This document shows, piece after piece, positions 7,428-17,617 of a stretch of 32,482 nt of DNA; position 1 is the stretch's first letter; each line of letters starts with the position of its first letter. Location of the stretch: positions 1-32,482 of the forward strand of contig JAFGDQ010000041.1 in assembly GCA_016932015.1 (NCBI GenBank), written 5' to 3'. This DNA comes from Spirochaetota bacterium (GTDB taxonomy: Bacteria > Spirochaetota > UBA4802 > JAFGDQ01). The notes beneath the pieces were generated by a model that did not search any database, had not been told where the DNA came from, and saw nothing but the letters and a program-made list of their open reading frames with translations. The position numbers were made by a program, and so were the translations under genes.

Positions 7428-9664
7428 TGATAATGACAAGCAGTATTGCAAAAAAACTGATAATTAGTATTCTTGCTTTCAGTTTTGTAATTACTCTATT
7501 CATTACAGGATTTCATATATTCATCGATTATAATAGTGAAATAAAAAGAGTGAGTGCTTATGAAATGCTAATAAAAAATACATACCTTGACAGCATTACA
7601 ACAAGTGTCTGGATGTACGACGATATACAAATTAAACTGCAGCTTGACGGGTTGCTTAATCTTCCCGACCTGGACTATCTTATAATCAAGTCAAAAGATG
7701 GATATGCCTGGTCTTCAGGAGAAATGAAATCTAAGAGGCATCTAATAAAGGATTTTCCGCTGATATACACTCAGAATAATATGTCCTTCGAAATCGGAAC
7801 TTTAAAAGCTGTAATAAGTCTTGATGAGATTTACGACAGACTGCTGAATTCCGCGCTGGTTACTCTTGCAGCTAACTCAGTAAAAACATTTCTTATGGCA
7901 GGATTTATTCTGCTGATTTTTAATTTTTTTATTACAAGGCACCTTCATTCTATTTTAAACTGGCTGAAAAATATTGAAATAGGTAAATCTTTTGAAAAAT
8001 TCAGTTTAAACCGAAGCAAGAGATATTTGAAGAGTGATGATGAACTGGATGAAATAGTTGCAACTATAAATGAAATGCAGGATAAACTTAAAAATTACCT
8101 TGAAATCGAAAAAAGATTTAAAAGGCTGATAGATGATCTTCAGGAAACATTCTTTTTTTACAAGTACGATAATGCGGGAAATTTTACATATATCAGTTCA
8201 TCAATGACTGCTGTACTGGGATATTCGGAGGCCGAAATCTACAGGTTTTGTACCGGATATTTAATAAAAAATAAATATTCCGTGCTGAATGACAATAATC
8301 GTGAAACAGACGGACAAAATAAAAAAAAACATTCTTATGAAATTGAAATACCCCGGTCAAAAGGCACATCCTGTTACCTTCTGATAACAGAGACCCCTGT
8401 TCTGGATAAAGATGGAGAATTAATTGAGGTTGAAGGTCTCGCACATGATATAACTGACAGAAAAAAAATAGAAGTCCAGCTAAGGCAGGCACATAAAATG
8501 GAAGCGATTGGAACTCTTGCAGGCGGTATTGCCCATGATTTTAATAATATACTTGGAATTATAATCGGATACTCCCAGCTTTGCATGGATAATACTATTG
8601 ACCAGCCGGAGACATATGTTGAACTTAATGAAATTCTTAAGGCAGCAAACAGGGCAAGGGACCTTGTTAAGCAAATACTGACGTTCAGCCGACAGACTGA
8701 AACCGAAAAAAATCCTATTAATATAAATCCTATCGTTAAAGAGATAATTAAATTTATACGCGCATCACTTCCCTCAACTATTGAAATTAAATCTGAAATT
8801 CACTGCAATAATGATATTGTTATGGCGGACCCGGTTAAAATGCATCAGCTTCTTATGAATTTATGCGTAAATGCCGGTCATGCTATGAAAGACTCCGGAG
8901 GGATTTTAACAATTTCACTTGATAATATTGAACTTTCTGAAATTGACATAACCAACTATCCCGGGCTGAAAATCGGGTCTTATCTTGGATTAACAGTTCA
9001 GGATACCGGGCACGGAATACCTAAAGAATATCTGGAACGTATATTTGAACCGTATTTTACGACGAAAAATAAGGAAGAGGGAACAGGACTGGGTCTGGCT
9101 GTTGTGCATGCTATTGTTGAGGAGCATGCAGGAAAGATCCGGGTATACAGTGAACCCGGAGCCGGAACAACATTTTATATTTTATTACCCTTGGCTGAGG
9201 CGGTTTATGGTGAAAACCGGAAAGATAGTTTATCTCCATGTGTAATTCCCAGAGGAAATGAATGCATTCTTCTGGTTGATGATGAGCAGTCTCTTGCGGC
9301 TATAATGAGAAAAATCCTTGAGTCTCTGGGATATATTGTTGTTGCTGAAACTAATCCCTTTGACGCTTTGGAACGTTTTATTATGAACAGTGAATCATTT
9401 GATCTCTTAATTACTGACAAGACTATGCCAGGCATGCCTGGACTGGAATTGATTAAACAAATAAAGAAAAAGAAAAAAAATATACCGGTTATACTGACTA
9501 CCGGATTATCTTATTTGAAAAATAAGGATGATTCGGCAAAAGGGCTTATAGATGAAGTCCTTATTAAACCTGTAAGCACTGAAATTCTTTCACAAACAAT
9601 TCGAAAAATTCTGGATTATTACAAGATACGGAAAGAAGAACAGGAATCGACGGGTTCCGGTTAA
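7427..9664 (+). CDS. Membrane hybrid histidine kinase (sensor, HAMP-like linker, PAS, HisKA, HATPase, receiver)
   Basis: Two transmembrane helices (about 9-30 and 146-170) flank a periplasmic sensor of about 115 residues. A HAMP-like linker follows (about 170-225), then PAS (about 235-350) ending DITDRKKIE. The HisKA dimerisation helix has phosphoacceptor His370 in GGIAHDFNNIL. The HATPase domain shows the N-box LLMNLCVNAG, G1 DTGHGI (526-531), the F-box FEPYFTTK, and G2 EGTGLGLA (551-558). A C-terminal receiver (about 612-730) has acidic pocket Asp618/Asp619, phosphoacceptor Asp664 (LLITDKTMPG) and Lys714 in VLIKP. All catalytic residues are present. The start overlaps the stop of the binding protein gene by one base. 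No separate output response regulator is nearby, so the phosphate presumably passes to a regulator elsewhere. Confidence 0.92.
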   Translation: MIMTSSIAKKLIISILAFSFVITLFITGFHIFIDYNSEIKRVSAYEMLIKNTYLDSITTSVWMYDDIQIKLQLDGLLNLPDLDYLIIKSKDGYAWSSGEMKSKRHLIKDFPLIYTQNNMSFEIGTLKAVISLDEIYDRLLNSALVTLAANSVKTFLMAGFILLIFNFFITRHLHSILNWLKNIEIGKSFEKFSLNRSKRYLKSDDELDEIVATINEMQDKLKNYLEIEKRFKRLIDDLQETFFFYKYDNAGNFTYISSSMTAVLGYSEAEIYRFCTGYLIKNKYSVLNDNNRETDGQNKKKHSYEIEIPRSKGTSCYLLITETPVLDKDGELIEVEGLAHDITDRKKIEVQLRQAHKMEAIGTLAGGIAHDFNNILGIIIGYSQLCMDNTIDQPETYVELNEILKAANRARDLVKQILTFSRQTETEKNPININPIVKEIIKFIRASLPSTIEIKSEIHCNNDIVMADPVKMHQLLMNLCVNAGHAMKDSGGILTISLDNIELSEIDITNYPGLKIGSYLGLTVQDTGHGIPKEYLERIFEPYFTTKNKEEGTGLGLAVVHAIVEEHAGKIRVYSEPGAGTTFYILLPLAEAVYGENRKDSLSPCVIPRGNECILLVDDEQSLAAIMRKILESLGYIVVAETNPFDALERFIMNSESFDLLITDKTMPGMPGLELIKQIKKKKKNIPVILTTGLSYLKNKDDSAKGLIDEVLIKPVSTEILSQTIRKILDYYKIRKEEQESTGSG

Positions 9665-9668
9665 CGCT

Positions 9669-11237
9669 TTAGGCTGTATATTTAAATCCGTCCACAAGCC
9701 TTTTTAGCTCTTCGGATATTCCGGAAATTTCCTCATTATTCGCTGCCATTTCTTCAGCCGCGCTTGTGTTTTCCTGGCCCATCTTGCCTATCTGTTTTAT
9801 CGATTCAGATATATTCTTTGTAGACTGCCTGTGCGACTCAAGAAGCGTGTTGATCGTTTCGGAGATTTCCTGCATTTTATCGGATTCTTCAATTACTTCC
9901 TTGTTGTGTTTGAACTGCGCCTGCATATATTGTGATATCTTGTTTATCAGGTCTTCTATTGCCGTAATGTCATTTATAATTTTACTTATAATTATGCCCA
10001 GGGATTTTACACCTGCAAGCCCCTTCTCAACTTCTGAAGTATTCTTTTTCACAAGAAGATCAATGTCTTTAATACTTTGTGCTGTTTTTTCCGCGAGTTT
10101 AGATATTTCGTCAGCAACAACAGCAAATCCTCTTCCTGCTTCTCCTGCCCGCGCTGATTCAATAGCCGCATTAAGAGACAGAAGATTTATCTGGTCGGAA
10201 ATGTCGTTGATAAGTGACATTATGCTGGTTATTTCACTGGAGCTTTCCTCTATGGCAAGCATGGTAGCATTCGTGGTATTTATTGCCTGCTCCCCTTCGG
10301 AGATATTCTGACTGATTACGCGGGTAAGACTTATAGCATTTGTTGTTTCTCTTTCAAGTTCCTCAATTGATTTTGAAAGCTGATTAACGCGTTCAGAAAG
10401 TTCACGAAATGTTTTAAACTGAAGTTCTGTATTTACAGCAAGTTCGTCTATACCGGTAACATTTTTGTCGCTGGCCTGCACAACATCAACTTCCATCGAG
10501 GACTGAGTCTGTGAATTCCGGGAAAGTGACATTGTTGTTGCCGACATTTCCTGTATCGAGGATGCGAGCTGTGAAGTAATACCTTTTACATTATCAAGAA
10601 GCACATTAGTTGACATGAGATTCTCGCTGGCTGTTTTCCGGGAAATTTCGATTGTTGTAATATTCCTTGATGTAAATTTTGCCATCAGGTAAAGAAAATA
10701 TGAATTGCCTGCCATAAAAAGGATTTTTGCCAGCTCTGTAGGCACGCGCAATGAGCCGGGGGCAAATATCAGTTTGGAGTCTTTTACAAAATTCATATCA
10801 CCCTGAGTAACTCCCATGGCGAGAAGTGAACCGTAACATATTATACTCATAGCGCCCAGAGTAAGATTCAGCTTTTTATTGAATCTGAGGCCGTGTATAA
10901 CGCAATAAAGTATGAACATTATAAATGTTGCCTGCTCTTTTATAGCAAGCCCCCAGGCATTATGCAGGTCGTAATGGAAACCGAATTTGACCATGGATAC
11001 GTTCAGGATTTCAATAATTGCGGATATATATATAACCGGTTGGGGCATTTTTTTTAATTTAATATAAGTATAATTAACAATGCAGACAAGAAACTGTATT
11101 CCGCTTCCTAACAGAATTGCTGTATAAACCGCCTGTTCTGAACTGGATCTCAATGCGGATATACCGCTGAAAAGAAAAAATAACATGAAAATAAATCGTA
11201 TTCTTACGATTATTTTTTCAGTAAAGATTACATCCAT
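9669..11237 (-). CDS. Methyl-accepting chemotaxis protein with a polytopic membrane sensor domain
   Basis: The N-terminal half (about 10-190) is not a periplasmic sensor but five or six membrane helices. The cytoplasmic signalling domain begins near 200. The conserved hairpin tip for CheA/CheW binding is at 350-375 ([20 protein letters not shown], then [10 protein letters not shown]), and the coiled coil runs on to about 515. There is no obvious HAMP domain. It ends four bases from the stop of the hybrid kinase, so the two genes converge. A GGAGG ribosome site sits seven bases before the ATG. No che genes are nearby, so it must plug into a chemosensory array encoded elsewhere. Such integral-membrane sensors often respond to membrane energy or hydrophobic signals. 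Confidence 0.9.
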   Translation of the reverse strand: MDVIFTEKIIVRIRFIFMLFFLFSGISALRSSSEQAVYTAILLGSGIQFLVCIVNYTYIKLKKMPQPVIYISAIIEILNVSMVKFGFHYDLHNAWGLAIKEQATFIMFILYCVIHGLRFNKKLNLTLGAMSIICYGSLLAMGVTQGDMNFVKDSKLIFAPGSLRVPTELAKILFMAGNSYFLYLMAKFTSRNITTIEISRKTASENLMSTNVLLDNVKGITSQLASSIQEMSATTMSLSRNSQTQSSMEVDVVQASDKNVTGIDELAVNTELQFKTFRELSERVNQLSKSIEELERETTNAISLTRVISQNISEGEQAINTTNATMLAIEESSSEITSIMSLINDISDQINLLSLNAAIESARAGEAGRGFAVVADEISKLAEKTAQSIKDIDLLVKKNTSEVEKGLAGVKSLGIIISKIINDITAIEDLINKISQYMQAQFKHNKEVIEESDKMQEISETINTLLESHRQSTKNISESIKQIGKMGQENTSAAEEMAANNEEISGISEELKRLVDGFKYTA

Positions 11238-11338
11238 AAAATCCTCCCTAAAGGTGCTGCCCTGGTAAAAGCAACCGGAAAAAGATACTAAATCATAATA
11301 AACAATATTAATATGCAGAAAGAATGAAAAAGGAATTT

Positions 11339-13822
11339 TTATTTTATCATTATTCTATACGGGAAATAGTAAAAAGTATACTCATTTTTAAAATCAATAA
11401 AGTCAAAAAACTGCAGATATCTTTTCAGGCCGGCCTTTAATCTGCTTTCGTCATTCAAACCCAGAATATTCAGCAGTGGAGCTGATATTTCCGGAAGATG
11501 CCTTATCTTAAATTCTTTCTTTATGTCTGCATTTTTTACAGCGAGTTTAACAGCAGTGAGCAGTCCGCCGAAGCTATCAATCAGGCCGTTTCTTTTTGCC
11601 TGGTTTCCGGTAAAGACTTTTCCCTGTGCAACCTTGTCCATGTCTTTTTTATCAATGCCTCTTCCGGCTGAAACCTTGTCTGTAAACCTGTTATATGTGT
11701 AGTCAACTCCCTGCATGACTACAGCACGTTCTTTAGCAGAAAAATTTTTTGCTTCATTAAAAATATCGGCAAATTCGCTCATTTTGATAATATCTTTGTT
11801 TATACCTAGCTTATTGTAAAATTCCTGCAGAGATATTTTTCCGGCAACTACACCTATTGATCCGGTAATTGATCCTTTTTCACTGATAATCTTGTCACCG
11901 GTACATGCAATATAATATCCGCCGGAAGCTGCCATATTACCGAATGAGAAAACTACCGGCTTTTTGAATTTTGCTTTTAGCTGCATCAGATAATGCCACA
12001 TAAGTTCTGACGCGGCTGCGGAGCCTCCGCCTGAATCAATCCTTATTATTACCGCCTTAATATTGGAGTCTTTAAAAGCAGTGTTTAAAGCTTCAAGATA
12101 TGTCAGGTCGCCTGTATCCGCAGGCAGAATATCTCTGTATCCTCTGGATTTTCCCCTCGTAATTGAACCCTTTACATAAACAACAGCTATTTCAGGATAG
12201 AGCCCCCATGTATCACTTTTTACTTGTTGTTTTTTGTAATCTATCATGGATATTAAGGTTAAATTTTTTTCTCTGATCTCGTTTTCGGCCTCACCAGGGT
12301 AGGCGATGTGATCAATAAATCCGGCGCTAAGGGCTGCCTCCGGTTTAAAGAAACCGCTTTCCAGTAAGCTGTCAATAGTTTCCTTTGGCATCTGCCTGTC
12401 ATTTGATATGTCGTTCAGGAACTGATCGTTAAGGTCTGAAAGGATTGAAATCATATTTTCCCTGAATTCAGGCGACATGTGTTCCCTTACAAATGTTTCA
12501 GGATATGATTTATAAATTCCTTTTTTTACGGATTCAAATTTAATACCGATTTTTTCAAGGCCCTTTTTAACAAAATATACTTCGGCTTTCAGTCCCGTAA
12601 TTGAAAATACATTAACCGGAGAAAAGTAAATTTCCTTACATGATGAGGCCAGGTAATATTCCATATTTCCGGAAGAATTTAGAATTGCGTGTGTTCTTTT
12701 ATTTTTTTCTCTGAATAATTTTATCTGGTCCCGCAATTCCTGAATCTGTGCGAAGCCGAGTCCTGTATCGTCAATTTGTAGAATTAATCCGGCAATACTG
12801 CTGTCATTTGACGCTCTCTCTATTGCATGAAGAATATCATAAAATATAATCCGGTCACTGCCAAATATGCTTTCGATTTTCAGTTCGCTTATGGTATCAT
12901 TCAGGGTTATTCTTAAAAGGTTTTTATGAGCAGCAGGAGATAATTCCGCCTTTCCCTGAGCGATTGTCATGCCGAAATATGCTGAATCGGGTAATGAGGA
13001 ATTATTGATTTTTGCGTAGGCATCCGCCGTGGCAGTAAGATATCTGCTTCCAGGAATACCGAAAGGCATGCTGAATCCGAATGAGATATCTTTATCGGTA
13101 TTTATATTTGCAAAAACGGAAATGCCATAGAAAAGTCTCATATCAACAGAGTAGAGCATGTCAGAATAATCAAATTTCCGGGTTTTATATTTTACTGCGT
13201 CAACTGAAAGAGTAAGAAAGTCCGCAGGCCTTATTGAAACAGAAAAAACATTGCTTCCTTGAATTTTGCTTCCATTGAACTCAGGGCTGTTTATATCCCT
13301 GGCAACATATCCTAAAGAAAGAAACCTGAACGGGCGCAGCAGGATTCCGGGAGTGAAAGAGCTGTAGTCGTCATAATCGTTATTGCTTTTACTGAAAGAA
13401 TAATTTAATCCTATGCCGAAAATATTTCCGAATAAAAATCCTTTGCCTAATGTAAAGAGACTAGTATCGGCTGATTCCACCGCATTGCTTCTGCAGTTAT
13501 AAAGGCTGTTTAACCATGAATATGAAAAGATAAATCCTGCAATGTTAGCCAGCAGAAAATGGTTTCCGCTGTCTGTGCATTCAAACTGCTGCATTATATA
13601 TGATACGGACGGAGAGGGCGCGATATCTGAGAATACAGGATTAATTAATGGAGCAAAAACACTGTTTGTATGGCTTGCGGAAAGGGACGGCATTACGGAA
13701 AAATACGGATTCGTATTCTCTGCTAACGCGATATGATTTTTTGAGTGCAGGATAAAAATAAAAAAAAGTGTGCAGATTAAAAATTTCTTAATGAATTTTG
13801 ACACCGATAATTGTAATATCAT
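11339..13822 (-). CDS. sppA: SppA-type signal peptide peptidase (67K class) with an extra N-terminal beta-barrel-like domain
   Basis: A signal peptide (about 7-34) leads into about 260 residues of alternating aromatic/polar strands, such as [26 protein letters not shown] and [18 protein letters not shown]. These resemble an outer-membrane beta-barrel. From about 300 onward the protein matches the two-domain 67K SppA. The first S49 repeat holds the general base Lys438 in [10 protein letters not shown] (E. coli Lys209 in the GTYKS motif). The second repeat holds the nucleophile Ser633 in [11 protein letters not shown], followed by GSITGSIGV and the helix [16 protein letters not shown]. Both catalytic residues are intact. 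SppA normally degrades signal peptides in the inner membrane. The start is uncertain: the ATG at 13822 overlaps the upstream phosphatase gene by 35 bases, while a GTG six codons later would give a more classic signal peptide. It is the last gene of the tmk-SpoIIE-SppA operon. Confidence 0.85.
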   Translation of the reverse strand: MILQLSVSKFIKKFLICTLFFIFILHSKNHIALAENTNPYFSVMPSLSASHTNSVFAPLINPVFSDIAPSPSVSYIMQQFECTDSGNHFLLANIAGFIFSYSWLNSLYNCRSNAVESADTSLFTLGKGFLFGNIFGIGLNYSFSKSNNDYDDYSSFTPGILLRPFRFLSLGYVARDINSPEFNGSKIQGSNVFSVSIRPADFLTLSVDAVKYKTRKFDYSDMLYSVDMRLFYGISVFANINTDKDISFGFSMPFGIPGSRYLTATADAYAKINNSSLPDSAYFGMTIAQGKAELSPAAHKNLLRITLNDTISELKIESIFGSDRIIFYDILHAIERASNDSSIAGLILQIDDTGLGFAQIQELRDQIKLFREKNKRTHAILNSSGNMEYYLASSCKEIYFSPVNVFSITGLKAEVYFVKKGLEKIGIKFESVKKGIYKSYPETFVREHMSPEFRENMISILSDLNDQFLNDISNDRQMPKETIDSLLESGFFKPEAALSAGFIDHIAYPGEAENEIREKNLTLISMIDYKKQQVKSDTWGLYPEIAVVYVKGSITRGKSRGYRDILPADTGDLTYLEALNTAFKDSNIKAVIIRIDSGGGSAAASELMWHYLMQLKAKFKKPVVFSFGNMAASGGYYIACTGDKIISEKGSITGSIGVVAGKISLQEFYNKLGINKDIIKMSEFADIFNEAKNFSAKERAVVMQGVDYTYNRFTDKVSAGRGIDKKDMDKVAQGKVFTGNQAKRNGLIDSFGGLLTAVKLAVKNADIKKEFKIRHLPEISAPLLNILGLNDESRLKAGLKRYLQFFDFIDFKNEYTFYYFPYRIMIK

Positions 13823-16166
13823 CCCTGATAGCCTCGGTATGGATTTTTATGTTTTTTTCAATTTCGATTATTTTATTATCTATGCTTTTCCCGATGTTAT
13901 CATAAATTATCTGTATGAATTCCTCCTCGTTTATACCGTTACCTGTATCTTCGTCATAAATTTCCATAACTCCATCAGTGTATAATATCAGTTCATCGTC
14001 CGTATTAAGAGCAAGAGTTGAAGTCGTATATTTTGCTTCGGGATCAGCACCGAGTATTTTAGTTCTTCCTTCAATCTGTTTAACTGTTTTTTCATTTTTC
14101 CTGATTAAAAGAGGAGCCCCGTGTCCGGCATTGACATACTCAAGAATTTTTGTTTTTTTATTAAAAATTCCTATAAAAAGAGTAATCAGTTCAATGCCTT
14201 TATAACTGTTCGTCAGAAAATTATTTATTTCATAACATGTTTCGTCAATTGATTTGACTTCTCTCAGCATTGCGTTTGTTATGCCATTGACCGCAGATAA
14301 TATCATGGCAGTGGATAAGCCGTGGCCTGAAACATCGCCTATGATAATTGCAGTATGATCTTCATCAAGTTTGAAAAAATCGAAATAATCACCAATTACT
14401 CTGAGATAAGGCCTGTAAAAAAAACTGATATCCATTCCCCTGTCTCGGTCTAAAGAAACTTTTGGAAACAGCCGCATCTGGACATATGAAGCCTGATCCA
14501 GTTCGTTTTCATACTGTTTCTTTAAGAGATAATCATTTTGCAGCCAGTCGCTGTAAATAATCTGAAACAGCTGGTTCGTAATTGATTTCAAATAGTGCAT
14601 GTCTGCAAATGAATAATAACCGCTTCCTTCTTTCTCTCCTGTTAGTAAAACCCCGATTTTTTCATTTTCAATTACAGTAATAATTAATGCGGAATCCCTT
14701 TCTTCAAGGAATCTGTAAATTTTCCCTTCAGTTTGTGAAGTCCTCACAAGGGAATGTTTAATAATGATTTCGCTGTTCTTTTTTACAAACGAGAAAAATG
14801 CGGAAGTTTTTGGAATAATTTCAATGTATTCTTTTAAATCTGAATAATATTCATAATTGCTGTTCATGAAAAGAATAAGCTTTAATGATTCCGCGCCTGT
14901 CGTATTTCTGATTTCCTGAAAAATAAATTCAATTTTTTGCCTGAGAGTTTCGGGAGATGATCCGTCTTCCGTAATTTTCTGAACTGAAATCGCATACTGA
15001 TCCTTGTTCTCATACATCAGCTTTCTGGTGTTATTAATGAAATGAAGAATGTTTAAAAGCATAAGTATCAGAATTACGCTTATAATTATATACCATTTTC
15101 CTATTAAACCTGCATCGTAAATATTCACTATGGAAAAAAGCAAAGATGATATCAGGACAGTAGCTGCTATATTATAGACAAACAGCTTAATATCTCTTCT
15201 TTGAATTATTTTAAAACCGTAAAAATCATACTGGCTGTACTTTATAAATGAAGTGCCCATGATGACCGGAAAAATCAGGGAAAAAGCTGCATAGCAGAAT
15301 ACGGGGAATCCGGATTCCGTAAACATTGCCTTACATATAAGTAATACTGGCAGCAGGTAACCAATGCATGTTGCGAAAAGTACAGTTAAATAACGCCTGG
15401 TAAAAGCCGGATTTTTACTTTTGATGATAATTGAAAGGAAATAATATGTTAAATATAAAATGCATAACGCAAGATAAATGAAAAGTAGCCGGAGTGAATG
15501 ATTTATCTGCGGTCTGACAATTACCTGAATTCCGGTATATACGGCAACAAACAGAATCATAATGCCTGTAATAGATTTGCTGATCTTCCTGGCTGTAAGG
15601 TTATTTCCTATTAGCACTGTCATATAACCGGCTAAAAGCAGTATAGCGGGAATGATGAAGTTGAATTCATTAAATGTAAACAGGTCAATTGTGCTATAGC
15701 AGAAAAGGCTTATCAGTAGAGATGATATGGAAAAAAGTCTGGCTCGGATTTCATCAGAGCGTATAAAGTATACAACGCAAGCCCAGATATAATGTATACC
15801 TGCAAAAAACAGCAGACAGGTTAATAAAAATAAATAATTATAATTAGGTGCTGTTTTATATATTGTTGTATTGATTTTTTTATTATCATTGTCAATAACA
15901 GAAATTTCGAGTACGTTTGCTGAAGAAAATCCGGATAATACTTCCATAAAATTTTCACTGTCAACATCTACACCTTGTATTTTTATAATTTTGCTGCCGT
16001 AAGCAAAATGACTTTTAGTGAAATACAGTTTATTGGTTAAGGTGTTCCCTCTTATGATTCTTTCAAAAGGATAAATGCTGCTGAATTCACTTGCTTTATT
16101 AAAGAAATAAGTATTAAGCAGTACCAGGCCTGCCAGAAGGAGGAATAAGACAGCTGATCTTTTCAT
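13788..16166 (-). CDS. PDZ/multi-TM membrane protein with an active SpoIIE (PP2C-type) Ser/Thr phosphatase domain
   Basis: The N-terminus has one signal-anchor helix (about 5-22). It is followed by an extracytoplasmic PDZ-like module (about 35-105, IKIQGVDVDSENFMEVL), then seven or eight membrane helices (about 110-375). A cytoplasmic GAF-like linker (about 405-540) leads to the SpoIIE phosphatase (about 555-790). Metal and catalytic motifs are present: GDYFDFFKL with Asp593, IIGDVSGHGLSTAM with Asp611, NAGHGAPLL, and ILYTDGVME with Asp731. Such phosphatases usually act in partner-switching, dephosphorylating an anti-sigma-factor antagonist. No STAS or anti-sigma gene is in the window. It overlaps the upstream gene by four bases (ATGA). 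Confidence 0.88.
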   Translation of the reverse strand: MKRSAVLFLLLAGLVLLNTYFFNKASEFSSIYPFERIIRGNTLTNKLYFTKSHFAYGSKIIKIQGVDVDSENFMEVLSGFSSANVLEISVIDNDNKKINTTIYKTAPNYNYLFLLTCLLFFAGIHYIWACVVYFIRSDEIRARLFSISSLLISLFCYSTIDLFTFNEFNFIIPAILLLAGYMTVLIGNNLTARKISKSITGIMILFVAVYTGIQVIVRPQINHSLRLLFIYLALCILYLTYYFLSIIIKSKNPAFTRRYLTVLFATCIGYLLPVLLICKAMFTESGFPVFCYAAFSLIFPVIMGTSFIKYSQYDFYGFKIIQRRDIKLFVYNIAATVLISSLLFSIVNIYDAGLIGKWYIIISVILILMLLNILHFINNTRKLMYENKDQYAISVQKITEDGSSPETLRQKIEFIFQEIRNTTGAESLKLILFMNSNYEYYSDLKEYIEIIPKTSAFFSFVKKNSEIIIKHSLVRTSQTEGKIYRFLEERDSALIITVIENEKIGVLLTGEKEGSGYYSFADMHYLKSITNQLFQIIYSDWLQNDYLLKKQYENELDQASYVQMRLFPKVSLDRDRGMDISFFYRPYLRVIGDYFDFFKLDEDHTAIIIGDVSGHGLSTAMILSAVNGITNAMLREVKSIDETCYEINNFLTNSYKGIELITLFIGIFNKKTKILEYVNAGHGAPLLIRKNEKTVKQIEGRTKILGADPEAKYTTSTLALNTDDELILYTDGVMEIYDEDTGNGINEEEFIQIIYDNIGKSIDNKIIEIEKNIKIHTEAIRDDITIIGVKIH

Positions 16167-17617
16167 TGATTATCTTCCTTTCTGCCGATGATAATTATCA
16201 GTTTATCCTCTGTTTCATAATTATGCCTGCTGTCCTCTGACTGAACCGTCTGCCTGTTCTGCTTTATCCTTCTGACAAGAATATTTTTGATTTCATTTAT
16301 ATGCAATGTGTGAATGCTGTTTATCAATTCCGAATATTCAGTAATATTTGTATTTATAATAAAGTGATAGTAATTACATATTATGAAAATTAAATCACCC
16401 GGATTCATCAGAATTTCTGAATACTGAAGATCTTGGTTTTCATTGTGAATTGTATTCAGTGTACCGGTAGATTTTTGAAAGAAAAAAGGCGCCGGATAGT
16501 CGGAAGAGCACCAGTTGAATTTGCCTGACTGATTTATTGACGAATGGAAAATCATCAGCTTCCCATTCAGCATATTCTTTTCAGATATCAGTTTTTTTAG
16601 CTTTTTGATGCTATCAAGGGGTGAATATCCAAGCCTGGAATAGCTTTGCAGTATTGCCTGAATTCCGGGCATGAAGATGGATGTTTCTTTAACATCTCCG
16701 AAAACCCTGTATGCTGATAAACGGATATCATTAATTTCTTTATTATTAATGAAAATATCGTAGAATTCCCGTGTAAGAGAAGACTCTGTTTCGTGATGAG
16801 CTTTTATTACTATTCTGCCTGACTCAAGGCTGGGATCAGGCAGAAATTGTTTTTGTATTCTGTTCGTTAAAATATATTCTTTTTCAACTTCCTTTCGTTT
16901 TTTTATCTGAGTGAAGTAATAACTGTTGACTGAAAGAATTGCCAGCTTATGGGCAATTATTTTTAGTAATCTGATTTCACGTTCGGAGAATTTTTTCTTT
17001 TCCCCAACAGCTATAACACCCAGTACGACTTTATTAAAAAAAATCGGGACAGCTATGTCCGCGTTAAGATCCTTCATCATTTTATTGACGATTCTTTTTC
17101 TGTCATTTGTTATGGCAGTTTTTGATCTTGTAATAATATCGTGCGGCCCGCTTATACAGGAAATTAGCCTGTCGTCAGCATCTGTTCTCTTGCGGTGGAA
17201 TAACTCATGACTTCTGTCGTTTTCATATTGTATATCAAATACATCAGATTCAGTATGATAGCAGATTATACGCCCATAGCCGGCTTTTATTATAATAACA
17301 ACCGAATCGAAGATATTATTTAAAATATCTTCAAATGAATCAGTGCTTAATATTGAGTTGATTGTTTTTACGTAAAGATCGTTAAAGGTCATCGGTCCGA
17401 TCGCGGAATCTATTCTGCTTAGAATGAATATAAGAAGCGGCAGTGTGGAAAAAATACAAATAATCAGAAATGATATGAATATGTATCTGTTTATGACTAC
17501 AGGGTATATTTGAAAAAGAAGGTAAAGTGTTCCTGCCAGAAAAAGAAAATTCAGGATTGAAATAATAATCAGTGTAAGAATTCTTTTTATCGATAAATTT
17601 CGCGATATTGTTTTCAT
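16163..17617 (-). CDS. Two-TM GAF protein with a degenerate, probably catalytically dead SpoIIE-like domain
   Basis: Two membrane helices (about 12-37 and 43-67) precede a GAF domain (about 85-235, ADIAVPIFFNKVVLGVIAVGE) and a coiled linker ending YILTNRIQKQFLP (248-260). The remainder aligns by layout with SpoIIE phosphatases, but the metal residues are gone. The GGDFYD site reads TREFYD (282-287), GDVSGHG reads GDVKETS (307-313), the AGHNPP loop reads SSDYPAPF, and no YTDG is present. It may therefore be a pseudophosphatase that binds substrates or regulates the intact paralogue immediately downstream, with which it overlaps by four bases. The upstream tmk stop codon abuts its ATG directly. 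Pseudoenzyme status is inferred from the missing Asp residues. Confidence 0.72.
   Translation of the reverse strand: MKTISRNLSIKRILTLIIISILNFLFLAGTLYLLFQIYPVVINRYIFISFLIICIFSTLPLLIFILSRIDSAIGPMTFNDLYVKTINSILSTDSFEDILNNIFDSVVIIIKAGYGRIICYHTESDVFDIQYENDRSHELFHRKRTDADDRLISCISGPHDIITRSKTAITNDRKRIVNKMMKDLNADIAVPIFFNKVVLGVIAVGEKKKFSEREIRLLKIIAHKLAILSVNSYYFTQIKKRKEVEKEYILTNRIQKQFLPDPSLESGRIVIKAHHETESSLTREFYDIFINNKEINDIRLSAYRVFGDVKETSIFMPGIQAILQSYSRLGYSPLDSIKKLKKLISEKNMLNGKLMIFHSSINQSGKFNWCSSDYPAPFFFQKSTGTLNTIHNENQDLQYSEILMNPGDLIFIICNYYHFIINTNITEYSELINSIHTLHINEIKNILVRRIKQNRQTVQSEDSRHNYETEDKLIIIIGRKEDNQ

Noticed and set aside
9766..10311. 181-codon plus-strand open frame
   Set aside because: Antisense to the MCP signalling domain. 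Alternating Ser/Ile-rich sequence is typical of a shadow of coiled-coil coding.
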